A stretch of 13,392 nt of DNA, taken from assembly GCA_025356735.1 (NCBI GenBank), contig JANXRT010000496.1:1-13392 (forward strand), given 5' to 3'. Shown here in pieces: positions 1 to 6,167 of the stretch (its first letter is position 1; every line of letters begins with the position of its first letter). This stretch comes from Acetobacteraceae bacterium (GTDB taxonomy: Bacteria; Pseudomonadota; Alphaproteobacteria; Acetobacterales; Acetobacteraceae). A program made the position numbers and the translations under genes. The notes below the pieces were generated by a model. The model was not told the DNA's origin. It did not search any database and was given only the letters and a program-made list of their open reading frames with translations.

Positions 1-795
1 GCGGTCCGACGGCCAGGCATTGGCGTCGTGAGTGCAGGACAGGCTGGACCCGTTATGGCTGGCATAGGTGTCGAGCGCGTATTTGACCACGTCGTGGCCG
101 GCAACGCCGATCGCGTGCAGGCAGAGCTGGCCGGTGAATTCGGGCAGTCCGAAGCGCTGACGGACCTCGCGGCTATTGATGGCGATGCCGGCGGGGCCGC
201 TCGGCAGCGCCTGCTCCCAGGTCGCGAGCGGCGTGCCGGCAGCGTCGAACAGGCGCAGCCAGAAGCGCACGGATTTTGCGCCGTAGTTAGCCCAGTAGTT
301 GGCGGTGACCAGCCGGGTGGACAGGCCGCCCTGCTCGCGGAAGAACACCAGGTTGGTGGCGAAGTTCAACTTATCCAGATATTTCTTTGGGTTGGTCAGC
401 ATGACATCGGGCAGCCGGGCTTCGTCCAGCGTCAGCACCGTGGCGCCAGGCGGCAGCAGGTGAGCGATCTGCGCCTGGACCTTGGCCGCATCAAAGGCGG
501 CGATCAGCACGATGTCGGCGTTCGAGGATGTGAGATCGGTGAGCGCGCGCGCGACATGCCCGGCGCGGTCGCGCCCGATGTCCATGACGTTCTGGACGTA
601 GATCGCGTCGAGGCCGGGGAGGCCTGGGTACATCGCCAGCATCGGCTCGGCGATGCCATCGGGATCATAGAGTGCGACGCGGCCTTGAAGGCGTCCGTAC
701 AGCTCCGCGAATGCCTCTGCGGCGAGCGGGTGGGCAAGCGCCTTGTAGAGAACGTTGCCGCCGGCGCGGGCGTCGAAAGTCTGGATTTGCAGCAT
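1..795 (-). CDS. Hypothetical protein, 3' end beyond the window (265 N-terminal residues visible)
   Basis: An uninterrupted frame runs from ATG at 795 off the left edge. The ATG is preceded by AGGTAGGGAAAGCCC, a good ribosome site, and an in-frame TAG lies four codons upstream, so this start is the only reasonable one. There is no signal peptide or membrane segment. Residues about 60-130 look like an alpha/beta Rossmann-type unit (AIYVQNVMDIGRD, ADIVLIAAFDAAK, LLPPGATVLTLDEARLPD). Residues about 145-265 look beta-rich (LVTANYWANYG, SVRFWLRLFDAAGTPLATWE, LSCTHDANAWPSD). I do not recognise the family with confidence. The second half has the feel of a conserved alphaproteobacterial hypothetical, so I give no function. 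It is divergent from the DUF4214 protease across a 136-bp gap. Codon use is like its neighbours, and the open frame on the opposite strand here (28-921) is a GC-rich shadow. Confidence 0.75.
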   Translation of the reverse strand, partial: MLQIQTFDARAGGNVLYKALAHPLAAEAFAELYGRLQGRVALYDPDGIAEPMLAMYPGLPGLDAIYVQNVMDIGRDRAGHVARALTDLTSSNADIVLIAAFDAAKVQAQIAHLLPPGATVLTLDEARLPDVMLTNPKKYLDKLNFATNLVFFREQGGLSTRLVTANYWANYGAKSVRFWLRLFDAAGTPLATWEQALPSGPAGIAINSREVRQRFGLPEFTGQLCLHAIGVAGHDVVKYALDTYASHNGSSLSCTHDANAWPSDR

Positions 796-807
796 GGGCT
801 TTCCCTA

Positions 808-842
808 CCTTGGACGGCCAGGGAATCCAAGGCAGCCTTGAA
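808..842. promoter_or_regulatory. Clustered inverted repeats between the divergent genes (candidate operator or 5'-UTR hairpin)
   Basis: Three alternating half-sites of the type CCTTGRA are visible: CCTTGGA at 808-814, TCCAAGG at 826-832 and CCTTGAA at 836-842. The first two form a perfect 7-bp inverted repeat with an 11-nt loop. The second and third form a perfect 6-1-6 repeat (CAAGGC, A, GCCTTG at 828-840). The cluster sits 13-47 nt upstream of the minus-strand start at 795, and its nearest arm overlaps the ribosome site of that gene. It could be a repressor site or an RNA hairpin that controls translation. I could not find a convincing sigma-70 promoter in the 796-931 gap. Confidence 0.35.
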
Positions 843-931
843 CGCCAGAACCGCCAACTTCCACTTTCACTTCCCGCCTTGCACCGTTTCGCTTTACTGT
901 TCAGACGTCATTCCGGCCTGAAGGACCTTCG

Positions 932-2644
932 ATGAGTTCCAGCACGCTGCAATATCCTTACGACACCATCGTGCGGATCACCGATGCGATTGGTGGCGTG
1001 GCCTGGCAAGGCTCCGGCGTGCTGATTGCGCCGGACGAGGTGCTGACCGCGGCTCACATCGTCTATATGCAAGGGGTTGGCACCGCCAGCAACATCGTGG
1101 TCACACCGGCCGATGACGGGACGGCCCCGCTGGGAACCGCCAACGGCACCAACTTTCATTACTGGCCGATTGCCGACGCCAACGACCTGATCAGTTTCTA
1201 TGATTCGCAGAACGACTATGCCGTCATCCATCTCGATCACCCATTTTCCGGCCTTGGCTTCATGGGTCTCCAAGCAGATTTCGCAGGAGGCAGCGTCACT
1301 CTCAGCGGCTATCCGGCGTCGGCCCGCGGTGGAATGGTCAACAGCAGCCAGGTTGAATATCCAAACCCCTACTACAGCCTGCTGGACGGCTATACGGTGG
1401 GTCCGGGATCGAGCGGCGGGCCAGTCTGGATTACCAACGGCCTGGGACAGCCCTACGTCGTCGGCATCGTCTCAAGCGGCAACAGCACCAACTTGCAAGG
1501 CCACAACACGCTTATCACGACGTCAGCCTTCAACACGATCGAAGGTTGGTTGCAGGCGGACCAAGGGTCTCCCGCATTGTCGCCGACCGAGGTCCGTAAC
1601 AATGCCGGCAACGTCTCGACCGACCTGGCGCAGCTCGAAAGCCGGGCACAGCAAGGCACGCTCACCTTGATCACGCTGACCGATCCCGGCCTGCCGACCC
1701 TGAAGCTGAGCCTGGCTGCGCTGCTCGGCGGCACCGATGCACTGCATTTCATCGGAGGCAGCTTCGCGGTCGATGCCTCTGGCACCGGCGCACGGGGCAA
1801 CGCGGCGCCGGTGTTGGCCGCCTCGCTCGGCGCCAGCACGCGCATCGTCGACATACAGTTCGCCGACGGGCAGCTGGTCTATGATCCTGCGGCGCCCGCG
1901 GCGCAGGTGTTCCGCCTGTATCAGGCGGCACTCGGCCGTGCGCCTGACGCTGCCGGCCTCTACAACTGGATCAACCTGGTGAAATCGGGGGCGCCGCTGA
2001 CGGCGCTGGCGGACGGGTTCATCGCCAGCGCGGAGTTCCAGATCCGGTTTGGGACCAACCTCGGCAACGGCGACTTCATCAGCCAACTGTATCTGAACGT
2101 TCTGCATCGCGCGCCGGATGCGCAAGGTTTCAACGGCTGGTCCGCAGCACTCGCGACCGGCACCAGCCGCGCCCAGGTCGTGGTCGGGTTTTCCGAGAGC
2201 GCGGAAAACAAGCTGGCTACCGCGGCCAGCGTTCAAGCCGGCATATGGGATCTGGACCGGAACGCGCCGCCGGTCACCAGGCTGTACGACACCGTGTTCG
2301 GCCGCCTGCCCGATGCTGGCGGATTGGCAAACTGGGACCGTGCGCTGGATGCCGGAGTGCTGACGCTGGACCAGGCTGCCGCCCAGTTCGTGCAAAGCCC
2401 GGAATTCGTCGTGACCTATGGATCGCTGTCGAACTCGGCCTTCGTCACCGCGCTTTATGCCAACACCCTGCACCGCGCGCCCGATCCGGGTGGCCAGGCG
2501 ATATGGACCAATACGCTCGACGCCGGCGGCCTATCCCGATCCGGGGCCGTGCTCGGGTTTTCCGAAAGCCAGGAGCACCAGAACAACACCGCCGACAACA
2601 TATTCGGCACCGGCGCAGCGAGCCTCGGCGTTCGGCTTGCCTGA
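932..2644 (+). CDS. Trypsin-like serine protease with C-terminal DUF4214 repeats
   Basis: This 570-residue modular protein is probably exported. Residues 1-210 form a chymotrypsin-fold protease with a complete triad: His42 in TAAH, Asp95 in QNDYAVI and Ser161 in GPGSSGGPV. Residues 213-320 are a beta-rich linker of the kind seen before DUF4214. Residues 326-548 hold four DUF4214-like helical repeats beginning near 326, 382, 448 and 503, each with a (G/H)R-x-PD-xx-G core. There is no N-terminal signal peptide. DUF4214 proteins are often extracellular and accompany type I secretion, so a C-terminal, signal-independent route is plausible but not shown. The ATG has AAGGA at about 8 nt upstream (GAAGGACCTTCG). 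The gene ends 8 bp from the restored stop of the convergent ELM1 gene. The substrate is unknown; neighbouring glycan genes suggest a surface role. The protease and repeat assignments are firm, the secretion route is inference. Confidence 0.9.
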   Translation: MSSSTLQYPYDTIVRITDAIGGVAWQGSGVLIAPDEVLTAAHIVYMQGVGTASNIVVTPADDGTAPLGTANGTNFHYWPIADANDLISFYDSQNDYAVIHLDHPFSGLGFMGLQADFAGGSVTLSGYPASARGGMVNSSQVEYPNPYYSLLDGYTVGPGSSGGPVWITNGLGQPYVVGIVSSGNSTNLQGHNTLITTSAFNTIEGWLQADQGSPALSPTEVRNNAGNVSTDLAQLESRAQQGTLTLITLTDPGLPTLKLSLAALLGGTDALHFIGGSFAVDASGTGARGNAAPVLAASLGASTRIVDIQFADGQLVYDPAAPAAQVFRLYQAALGRAPDAAGLYNWINLVKSGAPLTALADGFIASAEFQIRFGTNLGNGDFISQLYLNVLHRAPDAQGFNGWSAALATGTSRAQVVVGFSESAENKLATAASVQAGIWDLDRNAPPVTRLYDTVFGRLPDAGGLANWDRALDAGVLTLDQAAAQFVQSPEFVVTYGSLSNSAFVTALYANTLHRAPDPGGQAIWTNTLDAGGLSRSGAVLGFSESQEHQNNTADNIFGTGAASLGVRLA

Positions 2645-2652
2645 CTGGCCGG

Positions 2653-3583
2653 CTAAAGATGCAGCCTGCGGCACATCTCCTCGGCCGCCTGTCGCGTGTC
2701 GTCGATGGGTGTGATCGGCCAGGTCTCCAGACGGCTGTTGAAAGGGCCGGATGCGGCCGTCGCCCATCAGCCCGTCGAGGAACAGGCGGATGCGGCGGGA
2801 TTTTCCCGGTAGTTCGAGAAACAGCACCGGCACGCCGGTGGCGGCGGCCTCGGACACCATCGAGACGCTGTCCATAGTCGGGAGGATGAAGTCGGCCAGT
2901 GCCAGCATGCCGAAATACGGGTTGGCGCCGGTGCCGTCCCAGACGTGGCCGCCGAGCGGTGCGAGCGCGTCGGTCAGGATGCGCGTGACCTCGGGCGGCG
3001 TGCGGCGCGACGGCGTGACCATGACACCCGCGCCGTCGCGGGCGAGGCCTGCAAGCTGGGTTGCAATCCGGGCACCGGCCATCGCGTCCAAACGAAACCG
3101 CCCGTTGGAGCCGCCGACCAGCGCGGCGACGAGCGGGCGCGGCAGATGGGCGAAATTTGGCCGCCACCGTATGGCCTCGGCGATGAGGCGATCCCTGGTG
3201 GCGCGGTGCAGCGCCGTGCGCGTGACGATGACGTTCGGGCCGGTGATCTCGTCATGGCGGTTGACGACGACGACATCGAATTTTGCCGGATCGATGCGCG
3301 GATTCTGGACCTGGACGGCTGGAAGGCCGCGCTGTTTCAAGGCGGCAACCACGACCGCCGACATGCCGCCGCAGCCAATCAGCAGGTCCGGCAGCGGCGG
3401 CGCCAGAGTTTCCGGCGGGATCGCCAGCAGCGGCGCCGGCCATAGCCGGGCGGGGAGCCGTTTCCACGGCGAGCGCGGTCGCAATACCCGAAGCTCGGTG
3501 GCAAAGCCGGCGGCCTCCGCCAGCCCGAGCGCCTGCGCCTGAAGGCCGGCATAGTCGTCGCTCAATATCCAGGAGGTTGTCAT
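2653..3583 (-). CDS. Mitochondrial fission ELM1-family protein (GT-B-like), with an apparent frameshift near the 3' end
   Basis: ELM1 (PF06258) proteins have a glycosyltransferase-B-like fold related to LpxB/GT9 enzymes; the bacterial role is unproven. From ATG at 3583 (MTTSWILSDDYAG) the protein shows IGCGG (69-73), QNPR (93-96), VGGSNGRF (156-163), TPSRRTPPEV (190-199), NPYFGMLALAD (221-231) and DSVSMVSEA (238-246), all typical of the family. After Phe281 the reading frame appears wrong. Moving one base forward (dropping one of the bases at 2737-2746) gives a tail beginning NSRLETWPITPIDDT and ending EEMCRRLHL, with a TAG at 2653-2655. That gives 309 residues, the usual family size. Unshifted, the frame runs to 2531 (350 residues), adds an unlikely Arg/Gly/His-rich tail and overlaps the protease gene by 114 bp. 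The cause is a real mutation, a sequencing error or recoding. The gene is divergent from the methyltransferase, which suits a glycan locus. Confidence 0.82.
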
Positions 3584-3674
3584 CGGCCGGTTTTCGTCGC
3601 GCCGGCATCGAGCGTCAACCGAGGAGCCTCGCTGCCGGTTGTCAAGCTCGTAACGAGATGGTAGCGGCCAGACG

Positions 3675-4418
3675 ATGATCGAACATGCCAGCCTGACGCC
3701 GCTGACACCGACCGCGCGGCGACGGCTGGTCGGCGCCTGGCTGCGCGACCGCGGCCAGTTCGCGCGCAAGATCATCCCGCGGACCTGTCCGGTATGCGGC
3801 TTTACCGGCATGTTCATCAGCGTCGGCAAGCCGGCGCGGTGGGATGCGCGCTGCCTGAACTGCGGCTGCCGGGAACGCCACCGCCTGACCTGGCTGTGGA
3901 TCCATGAGGGTGGACAGAACAAATTCGCGGGCAAGCGCATCCTGCATTTCGCCCCTGAAAAGGCGTGGATGCGGAAGATGCAAGGCAACCCGCTCTACGA
4001 AACCGCCGACTGGTTGCAATCGGGCGTTACCCACAAGGTGGATATCACCGCCGTCGCGCTGCCGGATGCGAGCTACGACGTCGTCATGGCGCACCACGTA
4101 CTTGAACATATCGACGATGACCGGCGCGCGATGGCGGAGCTGTTTCGGCTGCTGCGGCCGGGCGGAATCGGCGTGTTCACCGTCCCGGTCAATGTTTCGC
4201 GGCATCGGACCTACGAGAACCCGGCGATCACCTCGCCCGAATTGCGGGTCGCGCATTTCTCGGCCCCCGACCACCGACGCTATTACGGGCTGGACTTTTC
4301 GGACCGGCTGGGTGCGGCGGGGTTCACGGTGGAAACCTGGCGCATGGCGCCGGAGCAGGAGCCGAGGTTCGGGCTGCTGCGCGACGAATGGATCTATGTC
4401 GCGAGCAAGCCGGCCTGA
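3675..4418 (+). CDS. SAM-dependent methyltransferase with an N-terminal zinc-ribbon-like motif
   Basis: This is a 247-residue class I (Methyltransf_11-like) enzyme predicted to transfer a methyl group from S-adenosylmethionine, probably to a sugar or glycan intermediate given its partner gene. Five cysteines form a metal-ribbon-like cluster: CPVC at 38-41 and CLNCGC at 60-65. The SAM-binding motif I region is the atypical ILHFAPEKAW (89-98) instead of GxGxG, as in a known subgroup of glycan-associated methyltransferases. HHVLEHIDDD (140-149) and LLRPGGIGVFTVP (159-171) are the usual post-I and motif III strands. ATG at 3675 is used because the divergent ELM1 start leaves a 91-bp gap; its ribosome site is weak. 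It lies 6 bp upstream of the GT9 gene, so the two are surely co-transcribed. The substrate is unknown. Confidence 0.87.
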   Translation: MIEHASLTPLTPTARRRLVGAWLRDRGQFARKIIPRTCPVCGFTGMFISVGKPARWDARCLNCGCRERHRLTWLWIHEGGQNKFAGKRILHFAPEKAWMRKMQGNPLYETADWLQSGVTHKVDITAVALPDASYDVVMAHHVLEHIDDDRRAMAELFRLLRPGGIGVFTVPVNVSRHRTYENPAITSPELRVAHFSAPDHRRYYGLDFSDRLGAAGFTVETWRMAPEQEPRFGLLRDEWIYVASKPA

Positions 4419-4424
4419 TCCGGC

Positions 4425-5345
4425 ATGGCGGACCGCATCCTGGTCATCCGGCTCGGCGCCCTGGGCAACATCGTCCAGTCGCTGGGGCCGTTCGCCGCCA
4501 TCCGCCGGTTCCATGCCGATGCCGAAATCACGCTGCTGACGCTGCCAATTTATGCCGAATGGATGGCGGGTTCGCCCTATTTCGACCACGTATGGGCGGA
4601 CGACCGCCCGGATTGGAGCGATCTGATCGGACTTTGGCGGTTGCGCCGGCGGCTGCGCAATGGTCGGTTCGACCGCATCTACGACCTGCAGACGTCGGGC
4701 CGCAGCAACCGCTACTTCCAGCTGCTTAGGCCCGGCTGCCGCCCTCAATGGTCCGGCATCGCATCCGGCTGTGCCCTGCCCGACCGGGACCCGGCACGCA
4801 ACCGCACCCACGATCTGCTGCGCCAGGCCAATCAGCTGCGCCAGGCCGGCATCGTCGACACGCCGCCCGGCGATCTTTCCTGGTGTACCGGCGATGTCGC
4901 CAAATTCAACCTGCCGCCGCGGTTCGCGTTGCTGGTGCCGGGATGCTCGCCGACACGGTTGTCGAAGCGCTGGCCGATCAGACACTATGCCGACCTTGCG
5001 CGCGTTCTGCTGGCGAGGGACATGGTTCCGGTGGTTGTCGGCGCCGGCTCGGAACGCGAACTCGGCGCCAAGTTGGTGGCGGAAGTACCGCAGGCGATCG
5101 ATCTCACCGGCCGGACCAGCCTCGGCGACATCTGCGACTTGGCGCGCCATGCCGTGTGCTGCGTCGGCAACGATACCGGGCCCACCCACCTGATCGCCAC
5201 TGCGGGCTGCCCGACGGTCGCGATCTTCTCGTTCGACTCCGATCCAGGCCTGTGCTCACCTGGAGGTGCGGATGTACGCGTGGTTCGGACGCGCGATCTT
5301 GCGGAGCTGGAGGTGGGCACGGTGCTGGCGGCGCTTACGCCGTAG
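4425..5345 (+). CDS. Glycosyltransferase family 9 (ADP-heptose:LPS heptosyltransferase-like)
   Basis: This 306-residue protein has a GT-B fold. GT9 enzymes move heptose from ADP-heptose to the LPS inner core on the cytoplasmic face. The N-terminal loop RLGALGNIVQSLGPFAAIR (9-27) matches the family acceptor-site loop. The C-terminal donor-site motifs are VPGCSPTRLSKRWP (171-184), DLTGRTSLGD (226-235) and GNDTGPTHLIATAGCP (248-263). The length is at the short end of the family range. The loop residue that is normally Asp (GALGD; the proposed catalytic base in WaaC) is Asn15 here, so activity or chemistry may differ. It starts 6 bp after the methyltransferase stop, an operon arrangement that points to a methylated or branched surface saccharide. 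Heptose as the donor is assumed from the family, not seen. Confidence 0.87.
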   Translation: MADRILVIRLGALGNIVQSLGPFAAIRRFHADAEITLLTLPIYAEWMAGSPYFDHVWADDRPDWSDLIGLWRLRRRLRNGRFDRIYDLQTSGRSNRYFQLLRPGCRPQWSGIASGCALPDRDPARNRTHDLLRQANQLRQAGIVDTPPGDLSWCTGDVAKFNLPPRFALLVPGCSPTRLSKRWPIRHYADLARVLLARDMVPVVVGAGSERELGAKLVAEVPQAIDLTGRTSLGDICDLARHAVCCVGNDTGPTHLIATAGCPTVAIFSFDSDPGLCSPGGADVRVVRTRDLAELEVGTVLAALTP

Positions 5346-5349
5346 GCAA

Positions 5350-5401
5350 GAGAGCATGGGCTCTCCCTCCGCAGGCATTCCACCTGTTCGAAGACGAACA
5401 G
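5350..5401 (+). terminator. Two small hairpins downstream of the GT9 gene (possible weak terminator)
   Basis: Just after the GT9 stop are two perfect stem-loops: GAGAGC/GCTCTC with loop ATGG (5350-5365), and CTGTTCG/CGAACAG with loop AAGA (5384-5401). Neither is followed by a clear T-run, so intrinsic termination is uncertain. The first resembles a worn end of the palindromic repeat that begins at 5433. They may act with that repeat as a bidirectional barrier between this operon and the convergent toxin gene. Confidence 0.35.
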
Positions 5402-5432
5402 TCGGAATCTTTGCCTGCTACGCCCAAACTCG

Positions 5433-5521
5433 CCAAGGGGCCGTCGCCCCTTGGAACCGCTCCACTTAAGGGATGCGCCCCGGGGCGCTCCCCAGCGGGG
5501 TTTGGGGCAGAGCCCCATGCT
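5433..5521 (+). repeat. Palindromic intergenic repeat, copy 1 (REP/MITE-like)
   Basis: About 90 bp of nested palindromes: stem CCAAGGGGC/GCCCCTTGG (5433-5454), CTTAAG core (5465-5470), GCGCCCCGGGGCGC (5475-5488), CCCC-AGC-GGGG (5490-5500) and GGGGC-AGA-GCCCC (5504-5516). The same series, in the same order and closely similar in sequence, occurs on the other strand at 12402-12490. The right edge overlaps the first base of the toxin stop codon. The first stem differs between the copies by a paired change (C-G to A-T), so base pairing has been kept. It may act as a bidirectional terminator, an mRNA 3'-end stabiliser or a non-autonomous mobile repeat. Confidence 0.8.
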
Positions 5522-5859
5522 CACTTACCTGCCGCAAGATGCCGCCTGATCTGTTCGACGGTCTCTATCCGCACCGGTTGCTGCAGCTGGCCGATCGGCT
5601 TGGCATCCCGGGCCTCTATGGTTGCGATCTTTTCCGTCCGGATAACTGAGGCCACCGGCAGGCCTGCGGCGGCGTAGTCGGCGATCTCGACATCTCCCGG
5701 CCAACCGCGGTTGGCTGCGCTGGTGATCATCAGTACCCACAGCAGCGAGGGCCGGTCCGTCGTGGTGGGCGATGCGACTACCAGGGCCGGACGAAACTGC
5801 CGCACTGGACGATCCGTGTAAGGAAAGGGCACCCGGACAATGTCCCAGACCTGCGCCAC
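5521..5859 (-). CDS. PemK/MazF-family toxin of a type II toxin-antitoxin module
   Basis: This 112-residue protein belongs to the MazF/PemK family, whose members are ribosome-linked or free mRNA endonucleases held inactive by the partner antitoxin. Family features seen are the N-terminal strand VWDIVRVPFPYTD (4-16), RPALVVAS (23-30), LMITSA near residue 43 and the closing SVIRTEKIATI (70-80). The start is GTG at 5857-5859, preceded by AGGTGAAGTCGC, in which the AGGTG overlaps the antitoxin stop; no ATG is available upstream in frame. The gene follows the antitoxin by 10 bp in the same direction, the classic antitoxin-first order. Length is normal and nothing suggests decay. The stop codon lies at the edge of a palindromic repeat, which may shape the transcript end. 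Confidence 0.88.
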   Translation of the reverse strand: MAQVWDIVRVPFPYTDRPVRQFRPALVVASPTTTDRPSLLWVLMITSAANRGWPGDVEIADYAAAGLPVASVIRTEKIATIEARDAKPIGQLQQPVRIETVEQIRRHLAAGK

Positions 5860-5869
5860 GCGACTTCAC

Positions 5870-6094
5870 CTACAATGTCGAATAGGCAAGCCTGTCCGCT
5901 TCCGACTCCCACTCGCTGAACGTCACGAACGGATTGTCCGTCTCCGGGTGTGTTGGAATCGGCGCCTTGAGGATCACAACCCGATCAGCCTCGATGACAT
6001 AGGCAAGTTCATCGCCCGGCTGGACACCAAGCGCCGCCCGGACCGGCTGCGGTATGGTGGTCTGTGCCTTGGTGGTCAAACGGCTAGTGATCAT
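5870..6094 (-). CDS. AbrB/MazE-type (PrlF-like) antitoxin
   Basis: A 74-residue protein. Residues 3-45 form a SpoVT-AbrB swapped-hairpin DNA-binding domain (TSRLTTKAQTTIPQPVR, LGVQPGDELAYVIEADRVVI). The C-terminal tail NPFVTFSEWESEADRLAY (54-71) is the toxin-binding segment typical of small PrlF-like antitoxins that pair with PemK/MazF. The start ATG at 6094 has GGGAGG six nt upstream; the same frame is open further out to 6262, but that part overlaps the LLM gene and lacks a good ribosome site. Such antitoxins neutralise the toxin and, with it, repress their own promoter. Inverted repeats at 6124-6148 are suitable operator candidates. Confidence 0.9.
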   Translation of the reverse strand: MITSRLTTKAQTTIPQPVRAALGVQPGDELAYVIEADRVVILKAPIPTHPETDNPFVTFSEWESEADRLAYSTL

Positions 6095-6118
6095 GATGCC
6101 TCCCGCAAGAAGTGTTCT

Positions 6119-6148
6119 ACGGTAAGGATTTTCCTTGCTGAATGCAAG
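6119..6148 (-). promoter_or_regulatory. Candidate promoter and operator of the toxin-antitoxin operon
   Basis: On the minus strand, TTGCAT (6147-6142) and TACCGT (6124-6119) are spaced by 17 bp, a poor but possible sigma-70 pair. Two inverted repeats lie on it: AAGGA-TTT-TCCTT (6124-6136) and CTTGC-TGAAT-GCAAG (6134-6148). They overlap each other and the promoter elements, as expected for an autoregulated AbrB-type operator. This is inferred from symmetry and position only. Confidence 0.4.
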
Positions 6149-6167
6149 ATTCGCCTGTGCTATGGCG

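Noticed and set aside
28..921. A 297-codon open frame on the plus strand
   Set aside because: It lies antisense to the better gene at 1-795, has low-complexity Gly/Val/Arg/Gln composition, no ribosome site and no family features; typical of GC-rich shadow frames.
3584..3988. An N-terminal extension of the ELM1 gene by 135 codons
   Set aside because: It would overlap the divergent methyltransferase coding region, and family members begin at the MTTSWILSDD segment.
3642..5189. A 515-codon open frame on the minus strand
   Set aside because: It covers the methyltransferase and GT9 genes in antisense; its composition (Arg, Gln, Pro, Ala) is that of a mirrored GC-rich coding strand, while both sense genes have clear motifs.
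5380..5405. A GTTCGAA stretch in a hairpin resembling a tRNA T-arm
   Set aside because: No acceptor, D or anticodon arm can be built around it; it is just a 7-bp hairpin with an AAGA loop.
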